Assembly (NCBI GenBank): GCA_963920765.1
Contig: OY987246.1
Coordinates: 6,760,501 to 6,824,500, forward strand
Direction of reading: 5' to 3'
Origin: Ulota crispa
Taxonomy: Eukaryota > Streptophyta > Bryopsida > Orthotrichales > Orthotrichaceae
Length of the DNA stretch: 64,000 nt
Under the pieces are notes generated by a model. That model was given only the letters and a program-made list of their open reading frames with translations, was not told where the DNA came from and searched no databases. Positions 1-12,000 of this stretch are shown here, piece after piece (positions within the stretch are counted from its first letter, which is position 1; each line of letters opens with the position of its first letter). The translations under genes and the position numbers were made by a program.

Positions 1-279
1 GATAGGGTGCTCTAAAAGCGACCTCTAAATTAGAAGTACATTTTATTTTCTACCTAGAGTGTACCTTCCAAGAGGGGGTCACTTTTAGTGATCACTAGGT
101 TTCAACTTCAAGAATTCATAACTAATTCCACAAAAATTCAAAAAATATGAAACTACTTGGGTTAAATACCAATTCCATTTTTCTTCCTACCAAAATTTAT
201 TGAAAAGTGTTTCAAGGAATTTAGCTTCCTCCAAAATGCAATCAGCTCTTACAAGGTCGCTTTAAGAGCACCCTACCTT
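1..279. mobile_element. MITE of the TAAGGTAGG-end family (left end cut by window edge)
   Basis: The left end GGGTGCTCTAAAAGCGACC at 5-23 is matched in inverted form by GGTCGCTTTAAGAGCACCC at 255-273, followed by TACCTTA. The right interior (about 100-245) resembles the interiors of the elements at 19195-19526 and 45324-45653, so the three form one family. No ORF lies inside. The outermost bases of the left end are probably missing because the window starts there. The superfamily is not determined. Confidence 0.6.
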
Positions 280-866
280 ACATACGAGTTATACAACCGG
301 TTTTTATTTTGCAATTTCAACAGTCTGACTCTGACAATACACGTGATGCCGGTTCTCCCCGGACATTGCTTGGGAACCAACAGTCTCAGACTCTCAGATG
401 TAAGTTATGTAACTACAGTAAGTCAACATTGACTGACTCACTAATTACGCCTTTGGAGATAAATGGGGGGCCAAGCTGAAACGGTACAGTTGTCAGTATC
501 CAACGCCTTTAAATCTAAAAATAAACAGCATTTCCCGAAAACCCACATGGTAACAGTAATACCCCTAGCAAAATATGATTTTTTAAATTGAAACTTGCTC
601 TACACAGAATATTGAGTTTACGTTGACCCACAATAATTTCTTGACATTTTACACTATATAAATATTACTTTATTACAACAATTTTCATCAAAATTTATTG
701 CCATGAACAAATTTTAAAGGGTTTCACAACTACGGAGTACAATGAAGATGCAGAAAAACAAACTAACAACCTCCAAGTTGTAAATCATGTGAAATCCAAG
801 TATATAGTGAGTTGCATGTGCCTCCAAGTTGGAAGTGAGGAGGCATTAGGTAACTTACTGAGGTAA

Positions 867-930
867 GACAACCTAATTGTCAAGGCAACTTAATTGTCAA
901 GGCAACCTAATTGTCAAAGCAACCTAAATA
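867..930. repeat. 17-bp tandem repeat
   Basis: About three and a half units of ACCTAATTGTCAAGGCA occur head to tail, with one or two substitutions between units. The rest of 280-1302 is AT-rich with no recognisable gene. Confidence 0.7.
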
Positions 931-1302
931 AAATATTCAATGTAATTTTTGCAACACCTTCCCAATCAAGCCATTTAAAAAAAAGGCAAAAAGAAACGAA
1001 GAAAAAACAAAAACACATTTGCTGATATACACACTCTTCCTATTAAAATAGAAATTTGGTAGAATTTTTGATAAATTTAACCAAAATATTAAAATCTAGA
1101 CTTATAATGATTAACGTTTTGTTGAAAACGAGTATAAACTTTTTGAAGTGAATTAAGTTACAGGGAAGGAGTTTCCCATTTCTATGTGGAAATGATATCA
1201 CTATCTAATGTTATTGACTTTTCAGATGATATTGCTATTAATTTGGATGGATGGACATGTTTTTGGATGAACTAATCATATTTTTATCACATAATAAATC
1301 CT

Positions 1303-2234
1303 TTAACCCCTAAATGCGCAAGGGTGTTTTTCTCGTTTTTGGAAGCTAGTTTTGAAGTTTTTGAATTGTCCTTGTAAGATCATTGTTAAACATCAAAACA
1401 AAATTGTAGCCATTGAATCTTGGACTTCAAGGTTTCTAAATGGCACTATCTAAAAAGAATCCAAAATGGTTGCGCGGATTTTAAGATATTTGTGATTGAA
1501 AGATGATGAATATGGAATTTTTTGCTTTTTCTGGAGTTGCCCAAAACTTCTAATGCAAATTGGCAAATTTTGGATACAAAATTGAGAAACAACCACTTAG
1601 GATAATTTAGTGTTTATTGTTGTTACTTCAATACCAATGGCCCCTCTTCCAAATTCATGACCACAATTTCACAAATGAACCTGCAACACAACTGTCAAAA
1701 CGCAACTGTCTAATACAAAGAATTTTTTAGCTTCAATTATTGACTAAAAATTGTTATGAATGAAAGAAAATTCAACGGTGAAAGGAATCTAATTTCTATA
1801 ACAAAGACATTCCAAGTGAAATTAGTCCAAAAGCACTTTTAGATTTTGTTAGATGTCAAAATTTTGGTGAAATGGCCCTCATTGCCCAAGGGAGTGCCCA
1901 AGGGAAATCTTCACCTTTTGCTCAACTTGATGTCCATCTTTTCAATGTGGCAACTTCTCATAGGCTCTGTGACACTATTCACAACACTATTCATGACACT
2001 ATTCATAATACTATTCATGACAGAAAATGTATGCTTGTAGTTAGCCTTCCACCAAAAACAAATGGAATAAGATATGAAGGAAGTTGAATCTGAACTATGA
2101 AGCTAACTTCAGAGCGCAACTTTTCCAAAAAGAAAAACTTCAAAATAATATAATCTGTGCCTTTGAGAGGGTTTCAAAATGTTCTAAATTTTTTTGGACA
2201 CCAGAATCTGGTGCCTTGAGCATTTAGGGGTTAA
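1303..2234. mobile_element. TTAA-bounded non-autonomous DNA transposon, CCCCTAAATG ends
   Basis: TTAA at 1303-1306 is followed by CCCCTAAATGCGCAAGG. The right end reads CCTTGAGCATTTAGGGG and is followed by TTAA at 2231-2234, so ends of about 16 bp are inverted and a 4-bp duplication is visible. Inside is AT-rich DNA with a short 12-bp tandem array (about 1968-2017, unit resembling CACTATTCATGA). The two short ORFs over 1846-2087 run through this array and match nothing I recognise. Confidence 0.65.
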
Positions 2235-2870
2235 AGTCAATGGATGTAAGTAGCTTCATCAGTTTATTGAAGATCATAACTTACATTGCCTAGCAAACAG
2301 TTGAAATGAAAAAAACGATGGAAGTATATTCTTTGGTTGATCTAAAATTTGAAATGTGATACTACTGTTCCAAAAATTTAAAATAAAAAAAAAATTGTTG
2401 TATGTTATATCAAATACTGCAATTAAAATTGATATTAATGATTTTGAGAGAAGTTCTACTTCACCACAAAAGATTTTCATTTGGAAGAGAATATTGTAAC
2501 TTGTCATCTTAAAACTCCTACACTACATTGTTTAGTAGTGATTTAGGGTGTCATTTAGTGTAAGTAATAAATAAATTACAATATGGTAAGGTTGATATTT
2601 TGAAATTCCGCATTTGAATGTTTATCCAACCTATTGCTACACAAGTTGTTTTAATTCATGTGCCTAGCACAAATAATGCTAATCTACATTAATTGAAGAG
2701 ATAAATTAAATTTGCAAAGACCCTCAAATTATTTAGCTCACATTAGTTTTGGTAAATTTAGTATACTCTAGTATTCAAATACCATCTCAAATACTATGAT
2801 TACCATCATGGTTTTGATAAGCCTTCTCAATCACCACAATCTAATAACCAAGTGGGCACTACCTTGAATA
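2235..2870. other. AT-rich intergenic DNA, nothing recognised
   Basis: I see no convincing coding pattern, RNA gene or clear repeat boundary in this stretch. Confidence 0.5.
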
Positions 2871-2914
2871 AATTTTGGAAGCACACATTCCAAACAAAAA
2901 TGAAAAATGCCTCA

Positions 2915-3258
2915 TTACTCAAGATATGTTGGTGTCATATTACAAAAGTTATGCACATGCCATATTAATCAAGTTTCTCCTTCACTTGAGGCAAAAGGTT
3001 AGGGTGAAAACACTACTTGGCCTCATTACAAAAGTTACCATTACCCAAGTACCTCCTTGACTTGATGCCAAGGTTGTGATCAAAACATTACTTGTTTTGA
3101 TTATGGAAGTTACGTTGTTGAGTAACTCCTTGATTTGAGGCAAAGTGGTGAAAGCACTACTTGACCTCATTATGGAAGTTACCCTACTAAGTACCTTCTT
3201 GACTTTGAGGCAAAAAGTTTGTGATTAGAACATTACCTAGCCTCATTATGAAAGTTCC
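2915..3258. repeat. 70-77-bp degenerate tandem repeat, about four units
   Basis: Units carry a core resembling GAGGCAAAAGGTT, then CACTACTTG, then CCTCATTATGGAAGTTAC. Successive cores begin near 2989, 3066, 3136 and 3207. The units are diverged. Small ORFs on both strands here come from the repeat and have no protein signature. Confidence 0.6.
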
Positions 3259-3335
3259 ATAGCCAAAACCCTACTGAAGAATAAGGATTGCACACTTAAA
3301 TTAGACCTACTGATTGATATGAAAACTCACCCAAA

Positions 3336-4264
3336 TTAACCCCTGAAGGACCAAGCCATTTTTTTTGTGAAAAACACAAAAAACTGCCACTACTAGGGAA
3401 GCAAGTACAATGGTAAGAAAAAAAGTTTTTTACAGGAATTCAACCGTAAGATCTTATAGTGGACTACAAGAGGTACACGTGGTAAAAAATCAACTCAATC
3501 TACACAAAAATGAGTGAGATATTTACATATGAATTGCGGAAAAATACTTTTTTTTGCTGCTGGCTAGAAATTTCAAAAGGCTTTGACCACTCTTACATCA
3601 AAAAAATTACTGTACACAAAGTTGTGGTTTATTTTTCCCATGTAAGAGACCAAGTTAGGTATGTGTGGGAGAATTTTCAAATCAATTGGAACTATTTAAC
3701 ACATGGGAAAAAATAGTAAGTAAAAAGAATTAGAGAATGAGTCAAAACACTAAATTGTTAAGAATTTAATTATTAAAATGAAAAATGCAAATCCCAATGG
3801 TTATAATGTTGTGATAAAAAATCTACATCCTTTGGTTTTGTTTTTTTTCCAAAATAATGAGAATTGAGTAAAATAAAGGACTTCAAAGTTTATTTTAGAG
3901 TAGAGAATCTAGAACTGCCCGCAAACAAAAGCTCCTCATAACTTTCATCTCATCTATCAAAATTGAATGATTCAAAGCTCTCCACGTTTATATAAGTCTA
4001 AAGAACCTATTTCAGATTTTTATTTGAAAAAAATGAAATTTTTAAAGAAGTTTTTGGCTACTTGGGGAGTAGCTTTTTCTAAATTTTCATGCATAACTTC
4101 TTCAATAAATGTTGGAATGAAGAAAAAATTACATTCCCACGTAGATCTTTGAATTCCTTACCTTTAATAAAAGTTTCAAAAAATCAAGAAAAGTAGTTTA
4201 GCCATGGGTACATGCCCAAAATTCCATTTGTCCCCCGAAGGGACAATGGCCCTTTTGGGATTAA
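3336..4264. mobile_element. About 925-bp TTAA-bounded element (family B), copy 1
   Basis: TTAA at 3336-3339 precedes CCCCTGAAGGACCAAGCC, and the right end CCCTTTTGGGA abuts TTAA at 4261-4264. The whole length aligns by eye with elements at 18267-19197, 20057-20991, 40470-41404 (opposite orientation) and 48512-50104. Shared landmarks include an ACTGCCACT block near the left end and GGTACATGCCC near the right end. A short ORF at 3510-3716 recurs in two other copies but matches no known protein. Confidence 0.7.
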
Positions 4265-4465
4265 GGAAATGAAAATTGGATCTTACATTATTTGGACTCT
4301 AACACTCGTTGAAACTACTTTCGCCTAGTTATTTCTAGATTTTCTTAAAGTTATATAAACTATTTTCCTCTTGTTTGTTGAATATTTTGTGCAAAACAAC
4401 TCCAAAATATTATACTTGATGGAATAGGGTTGTGGGAGAACTTCCAGCCCTAGTAAATATAACAT

Positions 4466-4931
4466 GCAGTAATACTGGTCCCAGCAATTTTCACCCCGCA
4501 GTTAACTACAATTTCTACCCGCACAGTAATTCCAATTTCCACCTGCACAGCAATTCCAATTGTCACCCCCTCCGTAACTACAATTTCCGTCCCACCGCAA
4601 TTCCAATTTCCACCCCCTCAATAAGTTAACTACAAATTCCATCCCACAGTAACTAAGTTTACAACTTCAACCCCAAAGTAACTACAGTTTCCATCCCATA
4701 GTAATTACAAATTCCACCCCTCAGTAACTACAATTTCCACCCCACAGTAATTACAATTTCCACCTCCATAGTAATTAAAATTTCCACCCCCACAGTAATT
4801 ACAATGTCTACCGCACAGTAAGTACAAATTCCACCCCCTCAGTAACTACAGTTTCCAGTTTCCACCCTACAGTAATTACAAATTCCACCCCCATAGTAAC
4901 GACAATTTCATCCCCCATAGTAATTACATTT
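4466..4931. repeat. 22-bp minisatellite
   Basis: About twenty degenerate units resembling CAGTAATTACAATTTCCACC run head to tail; the full unit ends CCCC. It stops at the edge of the GC-rich region upstream of the SET-domain gene. There are no unique spacers, so it is not a CRISPR array. The 65-residue ORF at 4432-4629 is only a translation of the repeat. Confidence 0.8.
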
Positions 4932-6099
4932 TTCCGATACTGAGGGATTGACCGTCTGAGACTCTGAGGGAGAATATTGCTGCGGTGCCCATCACCCTGG
5001 CATTGGGGTTCCCGCGGGCACCGAAGCCCGCGGCAGCCCTAGTGTGGGGGGAGCCGGGGGGGAGGGCAGGACCGCAGGAGCCCCGAACGAGGAAGGCGGA
5101 ACAACGATGGCAGGGGAGACGAAAAGCAGGAAGAGAGAGCAGAATTCCCAAGCGACACACGCCGATGCGCACTCAAGCTCATGGCTATGGCCGCACGGAG
5201 CAGGAGCCAAGCCAAGCCAAGGCCGCCCTTTCTCATTCCCTTGGGGATGCTTGTGCAGGCGGGAATGCCGTTAGGCGGAGCTTGAAGGGCTAGGGATTGA
5301 TAGAATAGAGAAGCATCAAGCCTCGAGAAGGGCTTGTGATTTGGCACCGTGGGAAGAGGTGTGTCTGTCTCTGACCAACGGGGAATTGCTCTGAGGAGAC
5401 AAGGTGCCGAGAATTTAGACGTGTACGGGAGTTTTCGGCGATGGTGTGGTATCCGAAGAGAATCTTGTAATCGTTCCGGTAAGTCGTGATCACATTGTCG
5501 GAGTCACAGTGAGTTTGCAGCTCAACTCGTCGTTTGGAGCTGCGCCAGGGTTGCATCGTGGACGTTATGTGTGAGAGAGAGAGACGGGAGAGAGCATTTG
5601 TTGCTCACCTGTCCACTTTTTATATGTTTTTGTTGTTGTTGCAATTCGTGTCGCGTAGACTGAGAAGCGGTGATGAGAGACAGGGGAGGAGAGGCTCGTG
5701 AAAAAAGTTGTCAATGGCCGTGCGCATCACTTGAGTGCTCACTGCAGCTTGTGACACGACTACTGTGGGAATTCGTGTTTTATGAGTAAGGGCACGCCGA
5801 AGAAGAGATGCAATTGGCATCGAAGTTGGACAGCGGTGATTGACTCTGAGAGTTGTGAGAGGATATGCGGTTTGTGTGTGTGTTCCTGGCATTTGTTAGC
5901 TCAAGCGAAACGCAGAGCGTGTGCAATTGTGGCGGAGCTGGTTGCGTGGTTCGCTGTTCACATCGTGGCTGTGACGTCGAAATCTGCATGCTTGTTGTTG
6001 CCGTGAGTGGACTCTGGATGTGTGAGATTTAAGGGCGAGCTTGTTTGGCCATTTCAGAGCGGCGTTGATGGTTTAGGGCGGGGCATATGAAGCTGGACG
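4932..6099 (+). promoter_or_regulatory. GC-rich promoter / 5' leader region of the SET-domain gene
   Basis: Base composition shifts sharply from the AT-rich minisatellite to GC-rich DNA near 4980. The stretch ends at the proposed start codon of the SET-domain gene. It holds several short overlapping ORFs on both strands (for example 102 codons at 4985-5293) that look like chance reading of GC-rich sequence. Non-coding first exons could lie here. An ATG at 6087, out of frame with the main product, precedes the chosen start and could act as a short upstream ORF. I cannot place a transcription start. Confidence 0.45.
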
Positions 6100-9000
6100 A
6101 TGACCATGGAGGAGATGTGGAACATGCGGGCATCCTCAATCAAGTCATCCGCGCAGCCTGGCCCGTCGGCAATCAACCAGGTAAACAAACTCATATTTTT
6201 CAAAGCATTTTGCTAGGGATGGAATCCTAGTTTGCTTAGAAATGATGAGGAGACGGTGTCAACGTCTTAGTGTTATGAAGGCCTTTGTCGGAATCTCTTT
6301 GCTTGCCTTCACGAGCACTTGCAACATTGTGGCTCCAGCACTGTCTACATTTCAAGGGCTTGCAACTGTGCGGTTGGCTATTATAAGCAGGAGGGACTCA
6401 TCGATTTTGTAGCTGTTAGGGTTTAACAGAAAGGAGCTCCTGAACTCCTGAGTAGGCTTTCGTGCAAACTGTGGAACAGACGATAACCACAATGGAAACG
6501 CTACGACGCAAAGTTCTAGAATATGTGAGAGCAATAATAGTAAGTGATTCTCGCAGGATCACGACGCTCAGACTTTCGTACGAATCCAGCTTCGTTCTAC
6601 CCTCTGGATTTATCTATTGGGACTGTTTGCACAGTCGCAGTTTGGCCTGATGTTTAGGGCAAACACAAACACCCTTGAATGGTTGTCAGGAAGGTGAAGC
6701 AAGAAGTGCAGAGAAGCGAATTTTTTTAACGATAACTTGAGGGAACTGTCGACGTGGAACTGAACAATTCTATCGGTGTTGTGTTGGCACACAAGTGGTG
6801 CAGTTGATGTGAATGCTTGTGGATCCATGACTGGGGTGTTGCGTGTGTGGCAGTTCAACATGGACCCAGGGCAGGGGTATTCGCAACCGTACATGGCCAA
6901 GGAGGTGTGCGTCATCGAGCGGACCTTTCGACAGGAGCCAATGCTTCCGAATACCATGGCGAGTTTTGGTTCGCAGGGGCTGCATCCAGACAAGTTGAGG
7001 TCGGAGCTTCTGGCTATGGTGTCGGGGTCCCAGCAGCAGCATCATCTGGGCAGACCGAGCTACACTTCGTCTTTAAGTGGCCGATCGCCGTATGCTGCGT
7101 CTCTCTCGCAGTTCAGCCAGATGAGTCTGCCAGATTTCGGGGGTTACAGCGGGTGGCCTTTGCAGAGTCCGCAAACGAACCGTGGAGACGGGGGTGCAAA
7201 ATCCAGTACAGCGGCGGATGCACCGCTTGGACAAGGCAGGGACTTCAGCAGCGTCTTGACTGGTGGAAGGTCGCAAAACAGTTTGCAGGCTGCGAACGGG
7301 TCCAGGGCGTCCACGGCGGAGCTGCTGACGCATAGCAGCTTGAGTTTCGGCAAGGGCACAGGAGAGCTGGGAATGGAGGGGAGCTGGCATCTTCCCTCGT
7401 CACAGTGGTCGACGGAGCCAGCGAGGCAGCGGCAGCAACAACAGCAACAGCAACAGCAACGCAACCAAAGCAGCTCCACTTTGTTTTCGACCAACAGTGG
7501 AGATCCATGCAAAGGCGTTGCGGCGGCGGTTCCATTGAATATGACGACCTCTGGATTTCTAAATCAATCTCCGTCGGCCCCGCCCCCGGCTTCGTCAGGA
7601 GGGCTCCGAGTTTACTGTATGAGCTACTGCGGGGTGCCTGTCGGTGAGTGTCGCTTGGTCTTGCTTGCTCTTTCAATGGCAGTGTATGTTTCGCAAAGGA
7701 TTGCAGGCTTCGTCCTTCTCCATCAGGTCGACACAACGACCTGACTTTTCGTACGAGCATCTGGGCGGGGGTTAATGACTTTGGTGTTTTTGGCAGTTGG
7801 GCAGCTGGGGTTGACTGGCGGTGGGCGTCTGGGCGTTACTTGCACCTGCCACAGTCAGCACATGTCGGTGGCGAAGTTCAGCCAGGTATTTGGATCGGAC
7901 TGGATTCAGTTTTTTTCTGAGAATGTCTGTTTTGGTCATTTCTTTTACTGCAATGTAGGACATCGTGATTTAAAGACAAGCAGCTGTGCTGTCTTATATT
8001 TTTGCCACAATTGTCATTCCTGTATTGACACGGGTCTGAAGTGCGAAGTGAGTCCAGATGTGACGGAGTTAGCTTCGTTCGTCAATCGTGAATGACGAGG
8101 GGCATTTGTGCGGTGCGGTTTTTTTTTGCAGCATTCTGGTCTCAATGTTGCAAACCCTGGCGAAGTGGTGTACTTGGAGGGAGGTGAAACCCTAGTACAA
8201 TGGCGAAAGTCATTTTTCTCGCAGTATGGGGTAAGGATTGGATGGACACGGAAAATGTTGCGTTGTGATCCGGGCTTGCTTCGTCATTCGTTTCATGGCG
8301 TTTGGGTCATGTTTTACCTGATAATAGTTGTGCAGACAGGATTGATGCTGTATTGGTTGGTAGGTGAAGGTCCCTGAGGACAACGTGGGTTGGGAGTGGA
8401 CGGATGTTGTGCCTTCCATGGATGTTGGGCCGCCCATTGAGGCTGGGCATAGCAACGGGAAGTACAAAGCCGCGGCGTCAGTGACACGGTGCTGGCAGAA
8501 AGAGGTGGATGTGTCGTGCGGCGGGAGCCCTTCGATGATGAAGAGCAGGACGACGACACAGCAGATGTGGGATGCCTCGCTATCAAACGGGAATGCGTCG
8601 TCCCTAATGGCGACGGAGTCGATCTCTAACACCAAATACGGTCTGTTGAGTAGCAGCGGGAACAACGGTGGCATGCTGGATTCCAGAGAGCCAGTGCTGA
8701 AGAGCTACGGGCAGTCTCACAAAACCACAGCACCAGACCCGGGGTCAGGCAATCAGTTCTACTCTGCCAGTACGCTTCACGAGAACCACTATTCGAGGGC
8801 TCAGGTGAACATGGGAGCTAATAGCACGTTTCACAGCATGGGCCACGTACCCATGAGCAACGCGCTCAACGGACTCATGAGCAACGGTGGAAGCCCGCGG
8901 TATAATTCTATGACGAGACCGCAGCAGCAGGTGAGCAGTGGCATGAGGCAGAGCGTGAAAGGGGCGAACTATCCTGGACCAGCGAGATTAAGCGAGACTG

Positions 9001-12000
9001 GCCAGGAATCTCGAATGAGAGAGGCTGACATTTCGTCAAGCTTCGAGCTTCGGCTGGGACAGCCATCTCAGCAGACACAGGCAGCTGGGACATCGTTCTC
9101 CTCCATGGCAACCTCAAGCGTGGATTACCCGAAGTCGCATTCATTCGAGCAATCCCTGAGCAAAGGTTATTGACTGCTCCACCGAACTCCCCAATTTTTC
9201 AGTTCTCCGTGATGATTTTCATGGCCACCACCCGAATAGTACACCCGCCTGAGTTCAGCAATGTCTGGTGGAGTACGTTGCAGAAAGTAGAATGTAGAAA
9301 GGAGCGTTGTTTGTACGAGATAGGACATCTGCACTAGATGCAAGTACTTGTCAGTTCCACCTAGTTCTTTGTATTTGGGTCGCGGTCTGGGTGATGGCTT
9401 TAAAGGTAGAGAGATTGGTGTTTGCAGTCGTTCTAGACTCGGGTGGTGACAGCGTGGTTGTTTCTTTGACAGTGTGGGACGGAAAGCTGCTGCACAACCT
9501 TCAGCAGTTCAACCCAGCGAATCTACCCAAGTTTTCTGGCGTTCCCGGGCACGCGAGAGATCAAGACGCAGCACAGCAGTCGGTCCATGGAAGGACCGAG
9601 TATGTGGAGAGGCGCGGAGAAGAGCGAGGGTCAGCAGCAGTGAATCTGACTGCAATTACCAGTCAGAGCACTCGGCAGCTGTCGCATAATGCTCCACAAG
9701 CTGGGTACAGAGCGGATGGCGTGTCGGAGCTGCAAGAGAAGCTGATGTCGCTGGAATCGTTGCAGAACCAGTCAGACATGTCGAGCAGGAGCGGTGATCG
9801 TCAGTTCCGGAGGGAGCCGTCTGGGTCGGAGAAGCTGGCGGCGAAGTTGTTTCCACACACATCTGTGGGACCGTCTCGGAGCGTGGCGTTGGAGAACAGG
9901 ACAACGTTGGATTCGCTGAGTTCGGGGGCGTTGGAGCAGCTGAGCAAGAAGACGGGTCAAAGGCTTTTAGAAACAGCCATCCAGTCGTCGTTCTCGTACC
10001 GAGCGATGGGACTGGAAGGTCCAGCAGCAGGAGCTCCGCTGTCAAACGGCGTGGTGCCAAGTACCAGTCGAGCGGAAGGTCAGTTGTTTAGCCAATTGGA
10101 CGCGTATGGACGATCCTCTTGCGTGAGCGGCCAGCGAGCGAGTTTTCAAGAGATCCTGGTGAGAAGTCAGCTGGGCCAGAACCAGGCGGAGCTGGAGTGT
10201 GAACTGGCCGTGGCTAGTGCCAACGTGTCCACCTCCCGGGTGGAGCAGGATCCGAATCTCCGTGCATTTCAGATGCGAGACCAACCGGGTTTGTCGTTCA
10301 TGAAGCAGCAGCATTCCGTGCAGAGACTGGTGGTGGAAGACTGCAGTGAGAAGAGAGGCACGGTGGAGCTGAAAAGAGGACCAGGTGCTCAACAGGAACC
10401 GCAGATGCTTCAGAGTTTGTTGACGGATAGAAATAGAATAGAGTGGCGGAGTGAGGAGCAGGGCGCAGCGACGGGCAGGAACGGGAGAGGCCAGTTGCTG
10501 AGTGACCCCGAGGCCGAGAGCACGGCTCATCCTGGATTGGAATCATCGAAGGTGGAAAGCTTTGCAGAGGTTCCGAGCAGGTTGAGTCAAGGTCACGGTG
10601 AACTCGAGGGCAAGCAAGGCGACCACATGGACGTGCGACCTCAGCCGTTCGCAGGTCGCTTTTTTGTAGCTCCTATTTCTGTGCGCGTAGAATTTTTAGG
10701 CTCATGAAAATGTGGGTATGTCTTGGTTAGAGAATTGATTAGCGCTAATATTTTTCGTTAGGCATGCCAATAGTCTGAAAGAGTTGAAAGTGGCTGTTGC
10801 AGATTTGGCAGAAAGGGATGCGCGAGGTTTGGCAACCGATGCCGTGAGCCTGGAGGTAGGTTTGGAAGTTCCGGCATCGAGTGGAGGGGACATTCAGTGC
10901 AGCTGTTTGAAATGCAGGAAGGCGAGCCCTTCAGTGCGAGGGCAAGCTGTGCCAAGGTGAGGTGCCACCAGAGTGTTGTAGTCGTCGTTGATATTGATGT
11001 TGTTTCAAGTGCGGCACTGGGGCCTGGAATTGTGAGGCGGGAGTAGCGCTAGATGTGGGCTACTGAGGGGAGTGTGTTGAGTGTGGAAGTAGTGCTATTT
11101 GTGGAGAAAAGCAGATGCGAGGTCTGTGCATTTGATGCTGTAGCTGAAGATTTGAGGAGGGGTGTGTGGTGGTTGTTGTGCAGGCTCGTGGGACAAGTTT
11201 GCCTGAAGGAGAAGGCAGGCCTTGCTAGCATGATGGACGCTGCAAGGAAAGTGGCCTTGGATGAAGGTGAGCACAACCGCATGGAAGGCTCCGCTCAGAT
11301 CGAGCAGCCGGCGAAGATGGACATGGAGACAAGAAAGAGCGCTTTGGAGGAGGATGGTGTAGCATGTGATGAGAAAGGGACACCTGAGAATGAAGACGTA
11401 ATGTCGGACACCGCTGCGAAGGGGACAGCAGGTGTTGCTGCAGCAGCAGCAGAAAAATGCAGTCCACAGACAGAGGAGGCCACCTCGGACGTGGGCGTGT
11501 GCTCCAACAGCTCCGAGAATGTTTCAAGCGGGCTTTCGGATGGAGGGTACGTGTTGAGCGAGAAAGGAGAGCCCGGGGTTATGCAAGGGTCAGGTGTAAC
11601 TGGCGTTCCTGGTGTGGTGGACGAAGGCTCTGGGATAGGGAAATGCTGCTCTTCAGACGGTGTGGACATGGGAGTGGGGAGACAAACGAATGCATTGTCT
11701 TCGGCGTTGGAGGATCACTGCAAGGTGGAGGGTTCTCCATCATCATTGGGATGTCCGTCATCCAGCAACATCAGGCAGAGGCTCGGAGTGAAGCGAAGTG
11801 GAATGAAGGGCCATGCAGGAGGAGGCCATGGGAGAACAGAGAAGGACGTAGACAACGAAGTGGAAGGCAATGAGCCAGCGCTAAACACAGGCGAGTGGTT
11901 TTGTATTGATTGGTGTGCAGTTTTATTGTCGTGTTGAGCATCCGTTTATTATCTCCATCATGATGAAGGAAAAAACTGTTCACGCAAATCGAATTCTACA

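Noticed and set aside
4466-4931. Possible CRISPR array
   Set aside because: Repeats are contiguous 22-bp degenerate units with no unique spacers, and the window is plant nuclear DNA.
4985-5293. 102-codon ORF in the GC-rich upstream block
   Set aside because: Several ORFs overlap on both strands in the same GC-rich stretch, with no domain and no splice context; best read as promoter or leader.
7073-7760. Minus-strand ORFs of 105-171 codons
   Set aside because: They are antisense shadows of exon 2 of the SET-domain gene, dominated by a translated CAG repeat.
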